Shown in pieces: positions 1 through 10,983 of a DNA stretch of 40,728 nt. This DNA comes from Gnetum montanum (lineage: Eukaryota > Streptophyta > Gnetopsida > Gnetales > Gnetaceae), in NCBI GenBank assembly GCA_015680685.1, contig MNCI01003865.1, positions 212,386-253,113 on the forward strand. The letters are read 5' to 3'. The position numbers and the translations under genes are program-made. Each line of letters starts with the position of its first letter. Position 1 is the stretch's first letter. The notes beneath the pieces are model-generated. The model was not told the origin of the DNA and did not search any database. It saw only the letters and a program-made list of their open reading frames with translations.

Positions 1-729
1 CTTAGGGACCTTACAAACCAAGGAGATCACATGGGCTTGCTACTGGCACACCATCCAAGACAAGGTTTCCCTCTAGTGGGAGTTGCAAGAGTAGCAAATG
101 AAAATTGACTTAATCTCTCGAAAGGCATAGGATTGAAAGGATTACAATACTTGGATCCTACAGTGGGGTAAGACATAAAAGGATTACAAGTGGTAGTATA
201 AGGTTGATCTAGAGGCATACCTAAAGTGGCTAAATAGGAAGATGACCAAATGGTAGAAGAGGAATTTGTTTATCAAGGGCATTTAGGCTAAGAGTGCTTT
301 CAACCTCTCAGATCACTATAGCTATAGATGAGGTCTCTATAGCTATGGTCTTGTGGGATCCACCATCATGGACAAGTATAGACAAGACTAATATCTTCAC
401 AAGCATCAATTTTGGGGATACTGACTGAGCCAACATGGAAGAAGATCAAATTCTCCAACATTTGAAGATTGGATTCACCATCTTCCCGAAGAGTTTATAG
501 AGATGGATTCCTCATAGGTTTTATAGCTCTTATGATTTATGTTTTAAATTTTTGTTTTGCATTTTTTTATGTTATGATTTTGGTTATGTTGGTTATTGAT
601 TGGTTGCATGTTGTTATGTCATAGGCACCATATGATGTCAGTGGCCCCCGTAGTATAGCCAATGATGATGATGATGATGTACCACCCCCTACACCTCTAG
701 ATGCCCCCTTGACACCACTAGATGCATGA
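1..729 (+). pseudogene. Antisense ORF of family X, copy 1: last two exons
   Basis: This is the 3' end of a plus-strand gene lying antisense to the retroelement. The first part (to about 517) translates, through several stops, into a charged helical stretch. It lines up with copy 3 (about 27390-27620): both share a KEI-WA-YW start, then a YVKWL / YLKWL-type end. A likely intron runs from 518 (GT) to 624 (TCATAG). The last exon, 625-729, is open and ends in TGA. It encodes SGPRSIANDDDDDVPPPTP and then a Pro/Asp/Leu tail. The acidic-then-proline tail directly after an intron recurs in copies 2 and 3. Function is unknown. The protein has coiled-coil character and may be a structural or chromatin-type accessory protein, but that is only inference. 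Confidence 0.6.
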
Positions 730-1106
730 TGTGATAGTTTTTTTTGATGAATTTTTCTTAGTTTATTTTATGTTGGACATTGTATGGCCTATATTGGCTA
801 ATGCTTGAGTTGTAGATATTTTGATACTTATGATTTATTATTTTAACATTCATGTTACATAGTGTGGCCATGGCTATATATTATTTTAAAATGTTTTAAA
901 TTTTAAGGTTCAATTTTAGTTTCCACTATATATGTTGTTGATGGCTTTGCTTCTTTAAGGTATTAAGGCTATAAATGTTGTAAGCAAGGTTATGCTACTA
1001 ATGGCTACATTGGCTATGTTGAAAATGGTTAAGCTATAATATAATGAATGGCCATAGGATAAGGATTACTTGCTAGTTTCAAAATATGGTGAGCCACATG
1101 TTTATT
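730..1106. other. AT-rich spacer, no gene seen
   Basis: This is an AT-rich stretch downstream of the antisense gene's stop codon. It probably holds that gene's 3' untranslated region. The corresponding stretch in copy 3 (about 28230-28620) has the same character, including GTGTGGCCATGGCTATAT / TGGTGTAGTTATGGCTGT-like wording. No ORF of note. Confidence 0.4.
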
Positions 1107-1287
1107 GCTAGTTTAAGGTTGTGGTAGGCTGCAATGCTAGTTTAGAGTCTTAGTCGACTGAGAGGCTAGTTTAAAGTCTTAGTGAACTATGGTGCCAGTT
1201 TAAGGCCTTGGCAGGCCATGGGTTTGCCAGTTTTAGGCCATGGAGAGCCTTGGGTTTTGCCATTTTTAGGCCAAGGTAGGCCCTTGG
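1107..1287. repeat. About 30-bp tandem repeats, family X copy 1
   Basis: Six imperfect units of roughly 29-34 bp follow one another, each beginning GCTAGTTTAAGG or GCCAGTTTTAGG and containing GGCC...GG..GGCC (for example GGCCTTGGCAGGCC). The GGCC pairs make each unit a small inverted repeat. The same units occur at the matching place in copy 2 (11396-11488) and copy 3 (28627-28703), and a single unit sits at 20001-20030. The block lies between the protease and the antisense gene. Tat-lineage plant retroelements are known to carry short tandem repeats in their 3' untranslated region, so this fits. Confidence 0.75.
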
Positions 1288-1809
1288 TTTAAATGGAAAC
1301 TAAATTTTTTTGCAATTTTCTATTTTAAAATTTATATGGATTTTCTAGTTTTAAAATTTTATTAGGATCTTTTATGTTTACAATAGGTGTAAAAGTAAAG
1401 AAAGATAAAGGCTTTAATAGATAAATGCAAATGAAAGAAATATTTTAGGCTCCATGCATGAAAGAGTAAAATAAAGTACATAAACATGCATAACAAGTTA
1501 GCAGAGAAAAGCTAGGCTACATGGCTATTGTTAGATATCATTATATGGCCATAAGGACAAGGGAGTGGAAGGGACAAGGTGTAATTCACTTGTGCAAACT
1601 CTTCCTAATCTTTAAAATATTAGGAATGTGTAGGGTCTACTTAGCACAAGTTTGTATTCATTATCCCCTTCACTGATGATGTTAAAAGGGAGTTTATCCT
1701 ATAAAGCATCTTGCTACCCATCATTGTTACTATTCACTTTCTACTCTTTCTCAGGTTGCTAGATTTCATTAATAGTGAAGGGCATCACATTATTGTCATG
1801 AATGATGAT

Positions 1810-4800
1810 TTAACCTCCTTCATAAGGAAGGTGATTCTCTTGGTGGATGGGTGATGACATGACTTGTAATTGAGACAACCAAGATCTTTCTAGGATAAGG
1901 TTAAATCTAGGCATCTTCTCCATCACTAAGAAATTCACAATTTTGGGGAATTTCTCTGCTTCCACAAAATCTGTGGAGATAGACCCCTTGATAGAAACCC
2001 TTGATCCATTGAAGGACTTGAGAATTACTATTGATGTGTGTTGTACTTGCTTCATCAAGTCTAATCATTCAATGTTAGTGCATGGGATAACATTTGTTGT
2101 AGGCCCATCATCTAGATGTACATGATGCACCTTAAACTACCCTATGCATATGGTTATGAATAGAGGAGACCTAGTTATATTACCATTTTGAAAATTGGCC
2201 TTGATTTCAATATCATGAAATAGTAGAGGTGTTAACTTCTCCTCCCTTAATAAGGAAGGAACCATCACTACATGGATGGATTCCTCATTAGTAGGAATGT
2301 CTTTTCTAACATGGATGGAAGTTACCATTTTGACTAGTGCTTTAGGATGTATAGCGAAATTCACGATCAGGTCGTACTGGCTCAAAGTTGTATTCTTCTA
2401 TTTAAGGAACTATTTAACTTATTCCATCGTGCTGAAAGAGGTTTTGTCATTAGCTATGGGGTTGTTGCCCTGGTTGTGCTTCACTTCCTTCATGTGCTTC
2501 AAAATGTGAACTTTAGTCTTAGGTTGTTTTTGTTGGGACCTCTTCTCTTTATTTTGGTTATGAATTTTGGGATCCTTCCATAATTTATTGATTGATGCAA
2601 GTTGGGCTGAGGAGGTCATGGGTACAAAATATATGAAAGTGGGCTTCAGTGGATCCACATCCTTCCATGGCTCAATCTATTAATCATCCCTATTATCAAG
2701 CTTTTGCTTATGCTTCTTCCTCTACTTGGTTAAAGCCTTTTTGTTGTTGGCCATTAGTTGTGAGCAAGAGGCTACAACATTGGTCACCATGGGAGGTTGT
2801 TGCATGGTTATGTCAGTTGGTTGGGCTATGGTTGGTAGGGTTATAGTGGGCAAGTGCACCTTGATGAAAAAAGACCCTCAAAGGCATTCGTGATGATACT
2901 ATCATGACAAAAGGGGATCTTGAGCTAGTGGAAGCTAAAGAAGTTCATTCATTGTGAGGGGCTACTTGAATCACACATGCTTCCCTCATGAGTTTCCAAT
3001 TGTCATTTATGTTGAATTCCAATATAACATATGTAGCATTGTTGGTGTTCAATGGATCCTTGTACACCTACATTGATTATTTCTATGGTTGGATAGGGTT
3101 AGATGCATCTAGAACTAGCTCTCCCCTATCTATTATCTTCTACAAGTCATCCTTTATCACAAAATAGAAATTTTTTTCATGATTAGGTAGTTGGTGATAG
3201 TGGAAAAAGTATTCTAACTTAAAATATTTAGGTAGCTATGGATCATCTTTTATTGCTCTAGTGGGATCCTTCCCTATCTTACATAGCCTATCATGCTTCT
3301 TTCAAGAAGATTTAGACATCTGTTTATATTAAATACATCCACTTTTCAACAATTGGTCTAATACATTAGATGGTTTTAATGGTAGCCTAGTATATTTAGA
3401 CCTATCCTTCCTTTCAAAGTTGGGTCCTATTGTTGTCAATGCAATGGCCCTAGAGGTTGATGGTTGGTTACCATGATTATTAGTAGTGGCCTTGGGTGGG
3501 TTAGTCCTTGGCCCCTAGTTGGTGGTCTTGGCCTCTTTGGTTACTATTCTTATGATTATGTTGTTGTGTTTGCTCTTCTCCTTGTCCCTTCACATATGTT
3601 GAATTTTGTATGCTATGTAGGTTGGATCATGATTGACCTCTATAGCATCCTTTATATTCTTGGTCTAGGAGAACTCTTGACTAAGTGTCTATGGGTCAAG
3701 ATAGTATAGCTTGGATTTAATAAAATCATTGACTACCCCATTGAATATACCCAAGAGATGAGTTTTAGCTATAGGCTCTAGTATTTCATTTATCAAACCA
3801 TTCCATTGTTGGATGAACTTCTACATGGGCTTAAGGGATATCTACTTGACCTTCATGAGTTGGTTGAGCATAGTATTAGGCTTCAAGTTGTAATTAAATT
3901 AGTTAATGAATTGGGGAATGAGGTCTTCTAAGGAGGATATGGATACTCTAGATAGGGAATAGTACTAATCAAGTGCTTTCCCAATCAAGAACATAGGAAA
4001 TATTCTCATGATAGTGTGAGGCCATGGTTGCAACAGTAAGCATTCAGTTCTAAAGATTATAAGATGAGCATTAGGACCACCTTCTCCACTATATTTATTG
4101 AATTAAGGGATAGGGATACCAGGAAGAAGTGTTAATGGTGGGACCATCAGCTTAATGGGATTTTCCTAGTAAAAATTTATGATCTTGACACTTTGGAAAG
4201 TAGAGGCCATAAGCCTCTTCAACTTCTCCTTTAGGTCTTGCATCATCTAGAAGGATTGATCTAGGCCTTGTGGTGCCCTTGTTGGCTATGAGGCTTGCAC
4301 ATATAGCTATTGTATTTTTTGTGAGGACTGTGGCCTCACTATTGGCTATAAGATAGAAGGGAGCAGTTGTGTCATGGTTGTAGTCTATGGGCCAAACAAG
4401 GAGAAAGATGTTTGCACTGGTATCTAAGGCATAAATGAAACAAAGGGGGTATGTGATCCCTAGGTTTCTTGAGGCCCCATGGTGAGCTAGACATAACTAG
4501 TCAATGGGTTAGTGGTAGCCACCACTAACATTGATCTTATTACCCTAGGATAGGTAGGAAGGGGCATGGAGAAATGGAAGGTGATGGGCCACAAAACCAA
4601 TTGTGCTTAATGCATGAAGATGACTAGCATGGGTTCAAACATGGTTAGGTACAGTGGGAATGAAAGTGGTGGGACATGCCCAGAGGAAGAGACAAAGGGG
4701 GTAGAGGTGGACACTATGGCCTTGTGAATCCCATGTTGGAAAAGTCCCCCTAAAAGGTTCTTAGGATCAGACTCTATCCCAAATTCATCTTCCTTCTTTG

Positions 4801-5182
4801 GTTGCCCATTGGAGGGGACTTACCAGTTTTCATTGTCAATCTTGATGACAAGGAATAAGATGATTGTTTAGAGGTCATTAAGGGGTATTTGGTCATAGGA
4901 GGAAGGAATATACTCTTTTCCATTGTAATGGATGAGCTTGAATTCCCTCTTCCTTTCTACCTTTGCTTGTGGGATCAGCATGCCAACCTAGATCTTGGCA
5001 CAAATGAAGCTATAATGCTCTTCATTTATTATCAAGAACCTAGGATTTTAACCCCTAAGCCTTAGGGATTGCATACACTTAATGATAGTAGGGTATTTGG
5101 GATCATAGACTATAATGGATTATTGATCAAACACATTGTCGGTATATTTGTAAGGCAACTTGGTCGATTCTGAGAAAGACAT
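1810..5182 (-). pseudogene. gag-protease pseudogene, family X copy 1
   Basis: This is the capsid/protease polyprotein of a Ty3/gypsy-like element, read leftward from ATG at 5182 (MSFSESTKLPYK). The N-terminal part contains VYDP..P.II and SLRLRG, shared with copy 2. A retrotransposon gag domain lies at about 3710-4140 (LLLQPWPHTIM, then an LIPQFIN segment, FIQQWNGLINE and EPIAKTHLL). A degenerate zinc-knuckle-like segment, YHQLPNHEKNFYF, lies near 3120-3210. The aspartic protease is at about 2140-1810: DDG at the catalytic triad, NVIP, then FNLILERSW and LPYEGG, which is the usual plant gypsy flap-to-C-terminus pattern. Many stops interrupt it, mostly where Gln or Trp codons are expected. The reading frame ends at the protease, and no RT follows. 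It is a dead copy; family assignment is by motif. Confidence 0.75.
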
Positions 5183-5295
5183 GACTATTTTGTTGAAAAT
5201 GGCTTGGAATAGGTTATAAAAGTAAAGATAGGAGCAAAGACATGACTATTTTTTTAAAATGGCTTGGGATAGGCTATAAAAGTAAAGATAGGAGA
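5175..5295. repeat. 61-bp direct tandem duplication over the gag start
   Basis: Two adjacent copies (5175-5235 and 5236-5295) are nearly identical: AAAGACATGACTATTTT, a short stretch, then GGCTTGG and TATAAAAGTAAAGATAGGAG. They differ by about three substitutions and one base in length. On the minus strand the duplication covers the presumed gag ATG (5182), so an ATG context is present twice. Confidence 0.85.
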
Positions 5296-5935
5296 AAATT
5301 CCAATAAGTGGAATTTAAAAATGGTAAAAAGAAACAAAAATATCTAAAATTAAAGTACTTACTATAAATAGTAAGTGGGGGTAAGGAGGGGTATACCCCT
5401 TTACTAAAAATGGAAAGGTGAAATAGCTATCAACAAACTTTGCTCATGTTGGCTTCCTAGCTATCACAACCATGAATGTGGTAGGGGAAAAAGAAGGGGG
5501 TGAGATGGGAGGATGTCACACCTTCCTATTCCAATGTTGGTGAAGGAAGAAAGAGGGGATGTTTAGTAGCCAAAATAAAAACCTAAGACTTTCTTAAGAC
5601 AGTTTTGGCAAGCTACAAAATTCCATAACAAGAAAAGGGGAAAAGTAGATTTGGTTGGTGTCAAAACTAACATGGGTTTTGTTATGGAAATGGTAGCAAT
5701 AGATGGAATGTTTGCATGTGGATCATCAATGTTGGCTTTGTTTTAGGAATTCACAATAGATGTTGTAAAAATTTAACACCCATCCACTTGCAACTTCCAT
5801 GATGAAGTTTCTATCATAGGGGGGCAAGGGGCAATGTTGTGTTTCCAAGATTTTGATTAAAAAAAATGTAAATTTCAAGCTAGGAGTAACATTGGCAATA
5901 TGGCTAATAGATTTGATCACAAAAATTAGGAAAAG
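5296..5935 (-). other. Leader (5' untranslated region) of family X copy 1
   Basis: This stretch lies between the primer-binding site and the gag start. No gene is seen. Unlike the leader of copy 2, it does not show clear ~70-bp repeats. It is purine-rich in places (for example GGGGAAAAAGAAGGGGGTGA near 5487). It is assigned as leader only by position. Confidence 0.45.
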
Positions 5936-5953
5936 GCACTCCTTCTAGCACCA
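5936..5953 (-). promoter_or_regulatory. Candidate tRNA primer-binding site, family X copy 1
   Basis: The minus strand reads TGGTGCTAGAAGGAGTGC directly inside the LTR. The matching places in the other LTRs read TAGCACTAGAAGAAGGTT (16041 leftward) and TAGCACTATAAGGAGGTC (17683 leftward). All three fit one ancestral TGG-initial site decayed by G-to-A and C-to-T changes. I cannot name the tRNA with certainty. Confidence 0.5.
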
Positions 5954-7418
5954 AGAAACTATTGCAACTGGAAAATTTTATCACTAGAAAATTGAAAGAT
6001 CCAATGTAGAAGCCTCAATCCCAAATTCGTAGGGCCTTAAAAAATGGAATTCAAGGTACTCTAAATAGTCTAGTAGTTCACCCAAGGACTTAAGGGGGAT
6101 GCAAAATGGGAGTAACGAAGTAAAGAAATGTAAATCTATAAAATAGTGCATTGAAAATATAGTAATTAAATCTAAAATTGTACACAAAATGAAAGCATAA
6201 ACTTTACTAGATAAATAAAGAATGAGTTCAAAGATGTGTAAAAAATTTGTACACAAAGGAGGGTAAGGGGGGTTCACTTGGGCATGGATTCAGAGCTTGT
6301 TGAAGCCACAATCAAATTCACAATTCAATATCATTGTCATTCTTGATGCTATCGAACCTCCTTTTCCACCACTCTAAATCTACAATGTTGGCCATTATTG
6401 AGGTTAAGAAATGTGAATGATAGAGGCTATCAAAATGCTCCACACTAAGATTTCGGGATGCCAAAGGGGTAACATTGACAATCTAGGCTTACAAATCCCA
6501 AAGGGGCTAACAAGGGTGACAAGGCTACAATGGTTCCACATTGTCAAGCTTCAAGAAGCTGCATACTACTAGGAAGAAAAAGCTCTTGAAGCCAAAAATG
6601 CTAAATTCTTGCATTGTGCAAATGCCAAGGGTGTGGAACCTTGAAATGGTGTGGGTTTGGTTTTTATAGGTCTTTGGCCATGATTTGGGCTACAAACTAC
6701 TAACTGATTGGGCTACAAGATGGCTACCAAATTACTACCACATTTAGGAGGGTAGGCACTCAAAATATTTGAGTATTACCATATATGAAAAGTGTCATAC
6801 CCCCTTGGCCATCTGTTCACCAAAAATAATAATGAGGGTGTACCTTCCATGTTGGCTTCATTCCTCCACACTAGCTCTGCTCCTTCCATGTTGGCTTTGT
6901 AGGGTCCTTGCTAGAGTTGATGTCAAAATCTTAGCAATGTTACTTCTACATTGGGGAGGAGGTATCAACATTGAGTGGGATGAGAGATCATTACTAGGGA
7001 TAAGGGTCAAACTCCTCTAGGCTGAGTTGCCCTCCTTTCCACACTAGGGATGCATGCGATCCACCCCTTGCATTCCTTCAAGCTAGCTTTGATGCCTCTA
7101 CATTGGTTTATCCCTTTGCAAGAGTTTTCTAGCATAGAAAGATGTATACGCCATATAAAATCCATCAAAATACCATTTTTGACATTCTAAAAGGCATTTT
7201 GACCCCTCCTCCAACCCCAAATATAGACACTAGGTGACTCTTTTCACTTGGAGAATGAGGCTTTAACCACTTATGAGGCATTTTTCAGCCCCAAAAGTAT
7301 GAAATATGTGGGATTTTCTCTTATGGATTACAATATTCACATTTACAATGAATTTTTACCTTGAGTTTCATGGGATGGGGTTACAAAGGTTACAATATGA
7401 AGATTTGGTGGTGTTTCA
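5954..7418 (-). repeat. LTR-A, 5' LTR of family X copy 1
   Basis: This long terminal repeat is about 1.46 kb. On the minus strand it starts TGAAACACC at 7418, matching the start of LTR-B (8556) and the mutated start of LTR-C (17259). It holds a TATA box at 6661-6668 and ends near the primer-binding site at 5953. The U3 end (7240-7418) aligns with 16990-17259 (shared CTTGGA.GATGA and TACAA-rich wording). A GTTCACCCAAGGACTTA stretch near 6078 matches the hairpin region of the other LTRs. The body is strongly diverged from LTR-B/C, with an apparent extra U3 segment (6840-7240) holding CCTTCCATGTTGGCTT twice. Confidence 0.6.
6661..6668 (-). promoter_or_regulatory. TATA box of LTR-A
   Basis: TATAAAAA on the minus strand, in the context GACCTATAAAAACC. 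It aligns with CCTATTTAAAC in LTR-C and LTR-D at the same relative place upstream of the poly(A) region, so it is likely the U3 core promoter. Confidence 0.55.
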
Positions 7419-8556
7419 AATTTTGGATCCATGGATCTCAAGAAAAGGATCTGGAGCACCCTGGATGTCCTTGCAAATCATCCAAGGACTTATGATTTGT
7501 TATGATGCAAATAAATAGAATTGTGGATGTAGATCTAAATGTAGAAAAACAAAAAATAAATTTTCACTAAGAAAGTAAAACTAAAACATTTTATTAGAAT
7601 AATAAAATTATTTACAGAAAAGAAATTGTAGATGAGTACAAAATTTCTATGCTTTGAATGCAGAAACAACCAAATGAAGAATGCTTAAAACCTGATTTAG
7701 CCATAGAGATGTGTTCTATAGTCACCTTTTCTCTTTGGTAGTTTCAAGTTTCTACTCCTCAGGCTTGTCCTTGGTTTCTCCTTCATTGGATCTATGTTAT
7801 AGGTCGACGGATGGCTATGGACTCTTAGGTGATCTGCACTACTTTGAAAGTCTACTTTTTTAGCCTAAATGCAAATTTCCAAAAGTCCATTTAATGTGAT
7901 CAAATCTAAATGAAATAGGCCATATGGTGACTAATCTATTACTACAAATTTCTGCCATGATTGCTAATAGATTACTACAAATTTTTTATCTATGCAATGA
8001 AACTCATAATAATTTATTTATTAAATTTTAAAATTTTAATGCTTTTTACATTAGCTTCATCTACTGCCTAGCATAAAAATTCACACCCAAATTTATACAC
8101 TACCTTTGCAAGTGTCCTATTCCAAAACTTTAACACCTAGAATAAAAACCTAAAATCCAAATTTATACATTGGCTTTGTACATGTCCCAACATAAAAATT
8201 GTCATGGCTAGCATAAAAATTTTGAAATGCCAAATTTGGTGGCCTACAAAGCATTTTTAGCCTTCCCAGGCTTAGATACAAGAAAATTGCAGCTTTTCCC
8301 ACCTTGAAGATGAGGTATTCATAACTTATGAAGGATTTTTTAGCTTCCATAAGCTAGGATGTGTGAGATTTATGGCATATGAACTACAAATTTTACATTT
8401 TACAATAAAAATAATATCTCAAAGTCTAGTGATGAAGGTTATAATGTTATATTTTGGGCAAAATAAGAGAATTATGTTTGCCATTATTTTCCACCAAAAT
8501 ACAATGAATTTTTAACCATAGGTTACTACAACATGAATTTTCTTTAGGGTGTTTCA
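7419..8556 (-). repeat. LTR-B, 3' LTR of family X copy 2
   Basis: This stretch is collinear with LTR-C over more than 1 kb. Shared stretches include TTATGATTTGTTATGATGCA, GTTTCAAGTTTCTACTCCTC, GGCTATGGACTCTT and TTCACATTTTACAATAAAAA-like wording. On the minus strand it begins TGAAACACCC (8556), preceded by a polypurine tract, which marks it as a 3' LTR. The TATA region (around 7905-7920) has decayed to CCTATTTCAT. A poly(A) signal AATAAA lies at 7595-7590. The U5 end stops at GGATCC..AATT and runs directly into the start of LTR-A. Confidence 0.75.
7460..7487. other. Conserved U5 stem-loop in LTR-B
   Basis: CCTGGATG (7460-7467) pairs with CATCCAAGG (7479-7487) across an 11-nt loop. Equivalent arms occur in LTR-D (CCTTGG 17788-17793 with CCAAGG 17811-17816) and in the young LTR-E (CCCTG 39613-39617 with CAGGG 39637-39641). 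LTR-C has a weakened version at 16145-16172. The loop sequence resembles GTCTTGTCGAT in all. Confidence 0.55.
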
Positions 8557-8570
8557 TTGGCCCCTCTTTG
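8557..8570 (-). other. Polypurine tract of family X copy 2
   Basis: The minus strand reads CAAAGAGGGGCCAA immediately before the LTR start TGAAACACCC. A purine-rich run abutting the TG of the 3' LTR is the expected plus-strand primer of an LTR retroelement. It fixes the orientation of copy 2 independently of the coding sequence. Confidence 0.65.
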
Positions 8571-10911
8571 TTGATTTTTTAAGGATTAAATCAAGAAACA
8601 TTAATAAAGAATGTCAAACACCACAACAAATCCATCATCGATGTTTCCTCTATATGCTTGATTTTGTAGCTCTTCATCCATGTTGAAGAGTGCTTATGAT
8701 GGTAAGCTAAGATTATGATGGAATGATATAGGTTTGAGATGAGATAAAGGTCATACCAGCTATTAGGGAATGGTTACATCAGTTAAAAAAGAATCCCTAA
8801 TGTTGACATCAAGATTATAGTATGGCAGTGGCATGCTTGCTAATTAATGTAATCTTAACGCTTTGTGCTTTGAAGTATTGGTCACTCGGTAACGTGTTAG
8901 TCGAACCAACACTCTTCTCCAAGGCTTCTTTGGTCATTAAGCTCCTCCTTTTGATTGTTTGGAGCTATTTATCTAAATTTTGGGCCTCATTGCCTTTTTG
9001 GCTTCTTTGGAAATTTTCTTTCTCATTTTCTTTTTTTTTTTTAGGGTTGAAAATTTCATTGGATTTCACTATGAAGGTCAAACTTAGTTTGGTTTTCTTG
9101 TTGAATGAGATGTGTTACATCCAACAAACTTGAGGTGGAGCATGACAAAGGAGATTTCACATGGTCATAGTGCATACATGTCAAACATAGGTTATCATTT
9201 TTGTTTAGGATAAGGAATTTTTTAATTGGGCTATGGGATTGTGGCTTAAAAAGAAGTAATGAAAGTAATATGAGACAAGTAGTCTTGGCACAACAAAACA
9301 AGCTAACCAAATCAAGCATGTCAAGGTTACATGGTAACTAGTTGTTGTTATGAGCTGCACCTTTGTGATGACTTTTGAGCTTCATCTTGCAAGCACAAAT
9401 CCAAGAGGAAAAGAAAAAAAGATAAAAAATACGTGTTTTTATAAGACATTGTATAAGGTTACATGATATAATAAGCACACTACTAGCCACCATTGAGAGC
9501 TCTATGTTTTGCATCATAGATTTTACAAAGTTTTTAGTTCATTCATCATGCCAAATAGAGTTATGAGATCATGAAAGCTCGCTTGTTATAGATCATCAAA
9601 GTTATCAACATTGGTCATTCATTCCAACTTGTTAACAATGGTAAATAACACTAAAAGCAAACATTTGAGAGTTAGAGGTAATCAAGGACTGTGTAATGGA
9701 TTTGGTGTTGCTTTACAAGGATTTTATGATGTCTTGAGTAGGTTTAAGTTCTAGTCAGGAACTTGGTTCCATGTGTTTTCTCTTCATGATCTTGGTTTAG
9801 ATGGTAATTTCAATGAAGGGATCCTCCATGATGTTTTTCGCTTCAAGGGAAATGGTAATCAAGCTACGTTAAGATGTTAAGGCTATATGGTAGAATGGAT
9901 TTGAGGCTTAATTTTTGGATATTTTAAGGTCAACTTGGTCTAATAACATCATGAGAGGGGCCCATTTGGCTTTAAGGCTAGTAGATTTTGCTTCCTCATC
10001 CTCCTAGCTCATTTCCTACATGTCAACATAAGCATTTCAAGTGGCATTTGTATGATAAAATTGTTAAAACATTGTTGAAGTACTTGCAAAACATTGTAAT
10101 GGCAAAGCATAATAAGGCCAACCAAGGTCAACACAAACTAAAATGAGACCAAACAAGGTAATGTAGAATCACTATAAGGCAAAGGGCTTGTCATGGTTGG
10201 AAGTGGTTGCTATGGTGAAAATATGTGTCATGAACTAGCATGGCCTTGTAGAACTGGGCCAGCTATGGGCCTTAGGAGGCCTATGTAGGCCTTCTCATTA
10301 CACTATCCTACACAGATCTTCGTAGTCCAAGGTTGGTTTCCATGATAAGTAAGAGAGTGAGAGAGAGGTGTGAAACTAATGTTAGGGGTGATGGGAGACT
10401 AGGTAGTGAGGTAGCAACACTGAGGGTTTTGATAGTCATGCAAGATGAGCCTAGGTTTCAACAGTTTCAATGACATCGATGCTTGGTATCTTCCCGCGTA
10501 GCTCATGGGATTGTCCAAAGATGCTATGCTAGATCACAGTTGCCTGCACATGGCTCTATAGAATGGCATGAACAAAGCGAGTATTCTTGGTGAGATCGTC
10601 TAGAAATGAGAACAAGAAGAATTGCGATGACTAAGTGGTAGGCGTTGGTAGCACAACCAAGGGTTTTCCATGGTGCAATGTAGAGGTTAGTTTTGCCTTA
10701 TGTTAAGTTTTGTTTGTATTTATTGTTCATTTCTAATGAATATCAAATACTCTCTTAAATTGAAATTTTTATTTATGACCCTAATGATCATAGTTAGAGT
10801 ATTATTTCTATGCTCATTATCTAATTATGTTAATGTTTTTTACGGTTTTACTGGTAATGTATTATGGCTATAATGGTTATTAATATTTACTTGGTTTATT
10901 ATTTTTTGTAG
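8571..10911. other. Unassigned region between 3' LTR and antisense last exon of copy 2
   Basis: By position this should hold the rest of the antisense gene. Apart from the intron acceptor before 10912, I cannot align it convincingly to copy 3. Frames at 8822-9133 (+) and 9056-9319 (-) overlap and look like chance ORFs. The stretch 10300-10690 differs from its surroundings: it keeps more CpG (ATCGATG, CCCGCGTAGC, GCGATGAC, TAGGCGTTGG) and could be a foreign insertion or captured fragment. It matches nothing I know. A run of GGCC inverted motifs lies at 10250-10300. Confidence 0.4.
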
Positions 10912-10983
10912 GCCTCTAGAAAGGATGTTGATGCAGTTGGTGATGATGTACCTAATAAGCCTCCTTTTCCTCCTATGGCTTGA
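10912..10983 (+). pseudogene. Antisense ORF of family X, copy 2: last exon
   Basis: After a T-rich tract ending TTTTTTGTAG, a 24-codon open stretch encodes ASRKDVDAVGDDVPNK followed by PPFPPMA and TGA. It occupies the same place (just upstream of the 30-bp repeats) and has the same make-up (acidic residues, then prolines, then stop) as the last exons of copy 1 (625-729) and copy 3 (27982-28050). The upstream exons are not recognisable in this copy. Confidence 0.55.

Larger units (their letters stand above)
1..7418 (-). mobile_element. Family X LTR retrotransposon, copy 1 (left end outside window)
   Basis: This is a minus-strand Ty3/gypsy-like element. From right to left it has a 5' LTR (about 5954-7418), a candidate primer-binding site (5936-5953), a leader, a gag-protease pseudogene (5182 to 1810), a short tandem-repeat block (1107-1287) and the 3' end of an opposite-strand gene (1-729). 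Its 3' LTR would lie left of the window. No reverse transcriptase, RNase H or integrase motif lies between the protease and the repeat block. The order is the same as in copies 2 and 3, which is the main evidence that this is one family. The coding parts carry many single stop codons, so the copy is dead. Confidence 0.75.

Noticed and set aside
3464-3709. Plus-strand 81-residue hydrophobic ORF
   Set aside because: It is the complement of the gag pseudogene of copy 1; the hydrophobic look comes from antisense of a Lys/Asn/Gln-rich frame.
8822-9133. 103-residue hydrophobic plus-strand ORF, possible membrane protein
   Set aside because: Composition (T-rich, Leu/Phe/Ser) explains the hydrophobicity; it overlaps an opposite-strand ORF of similar quality and has no counterpart in other copies.
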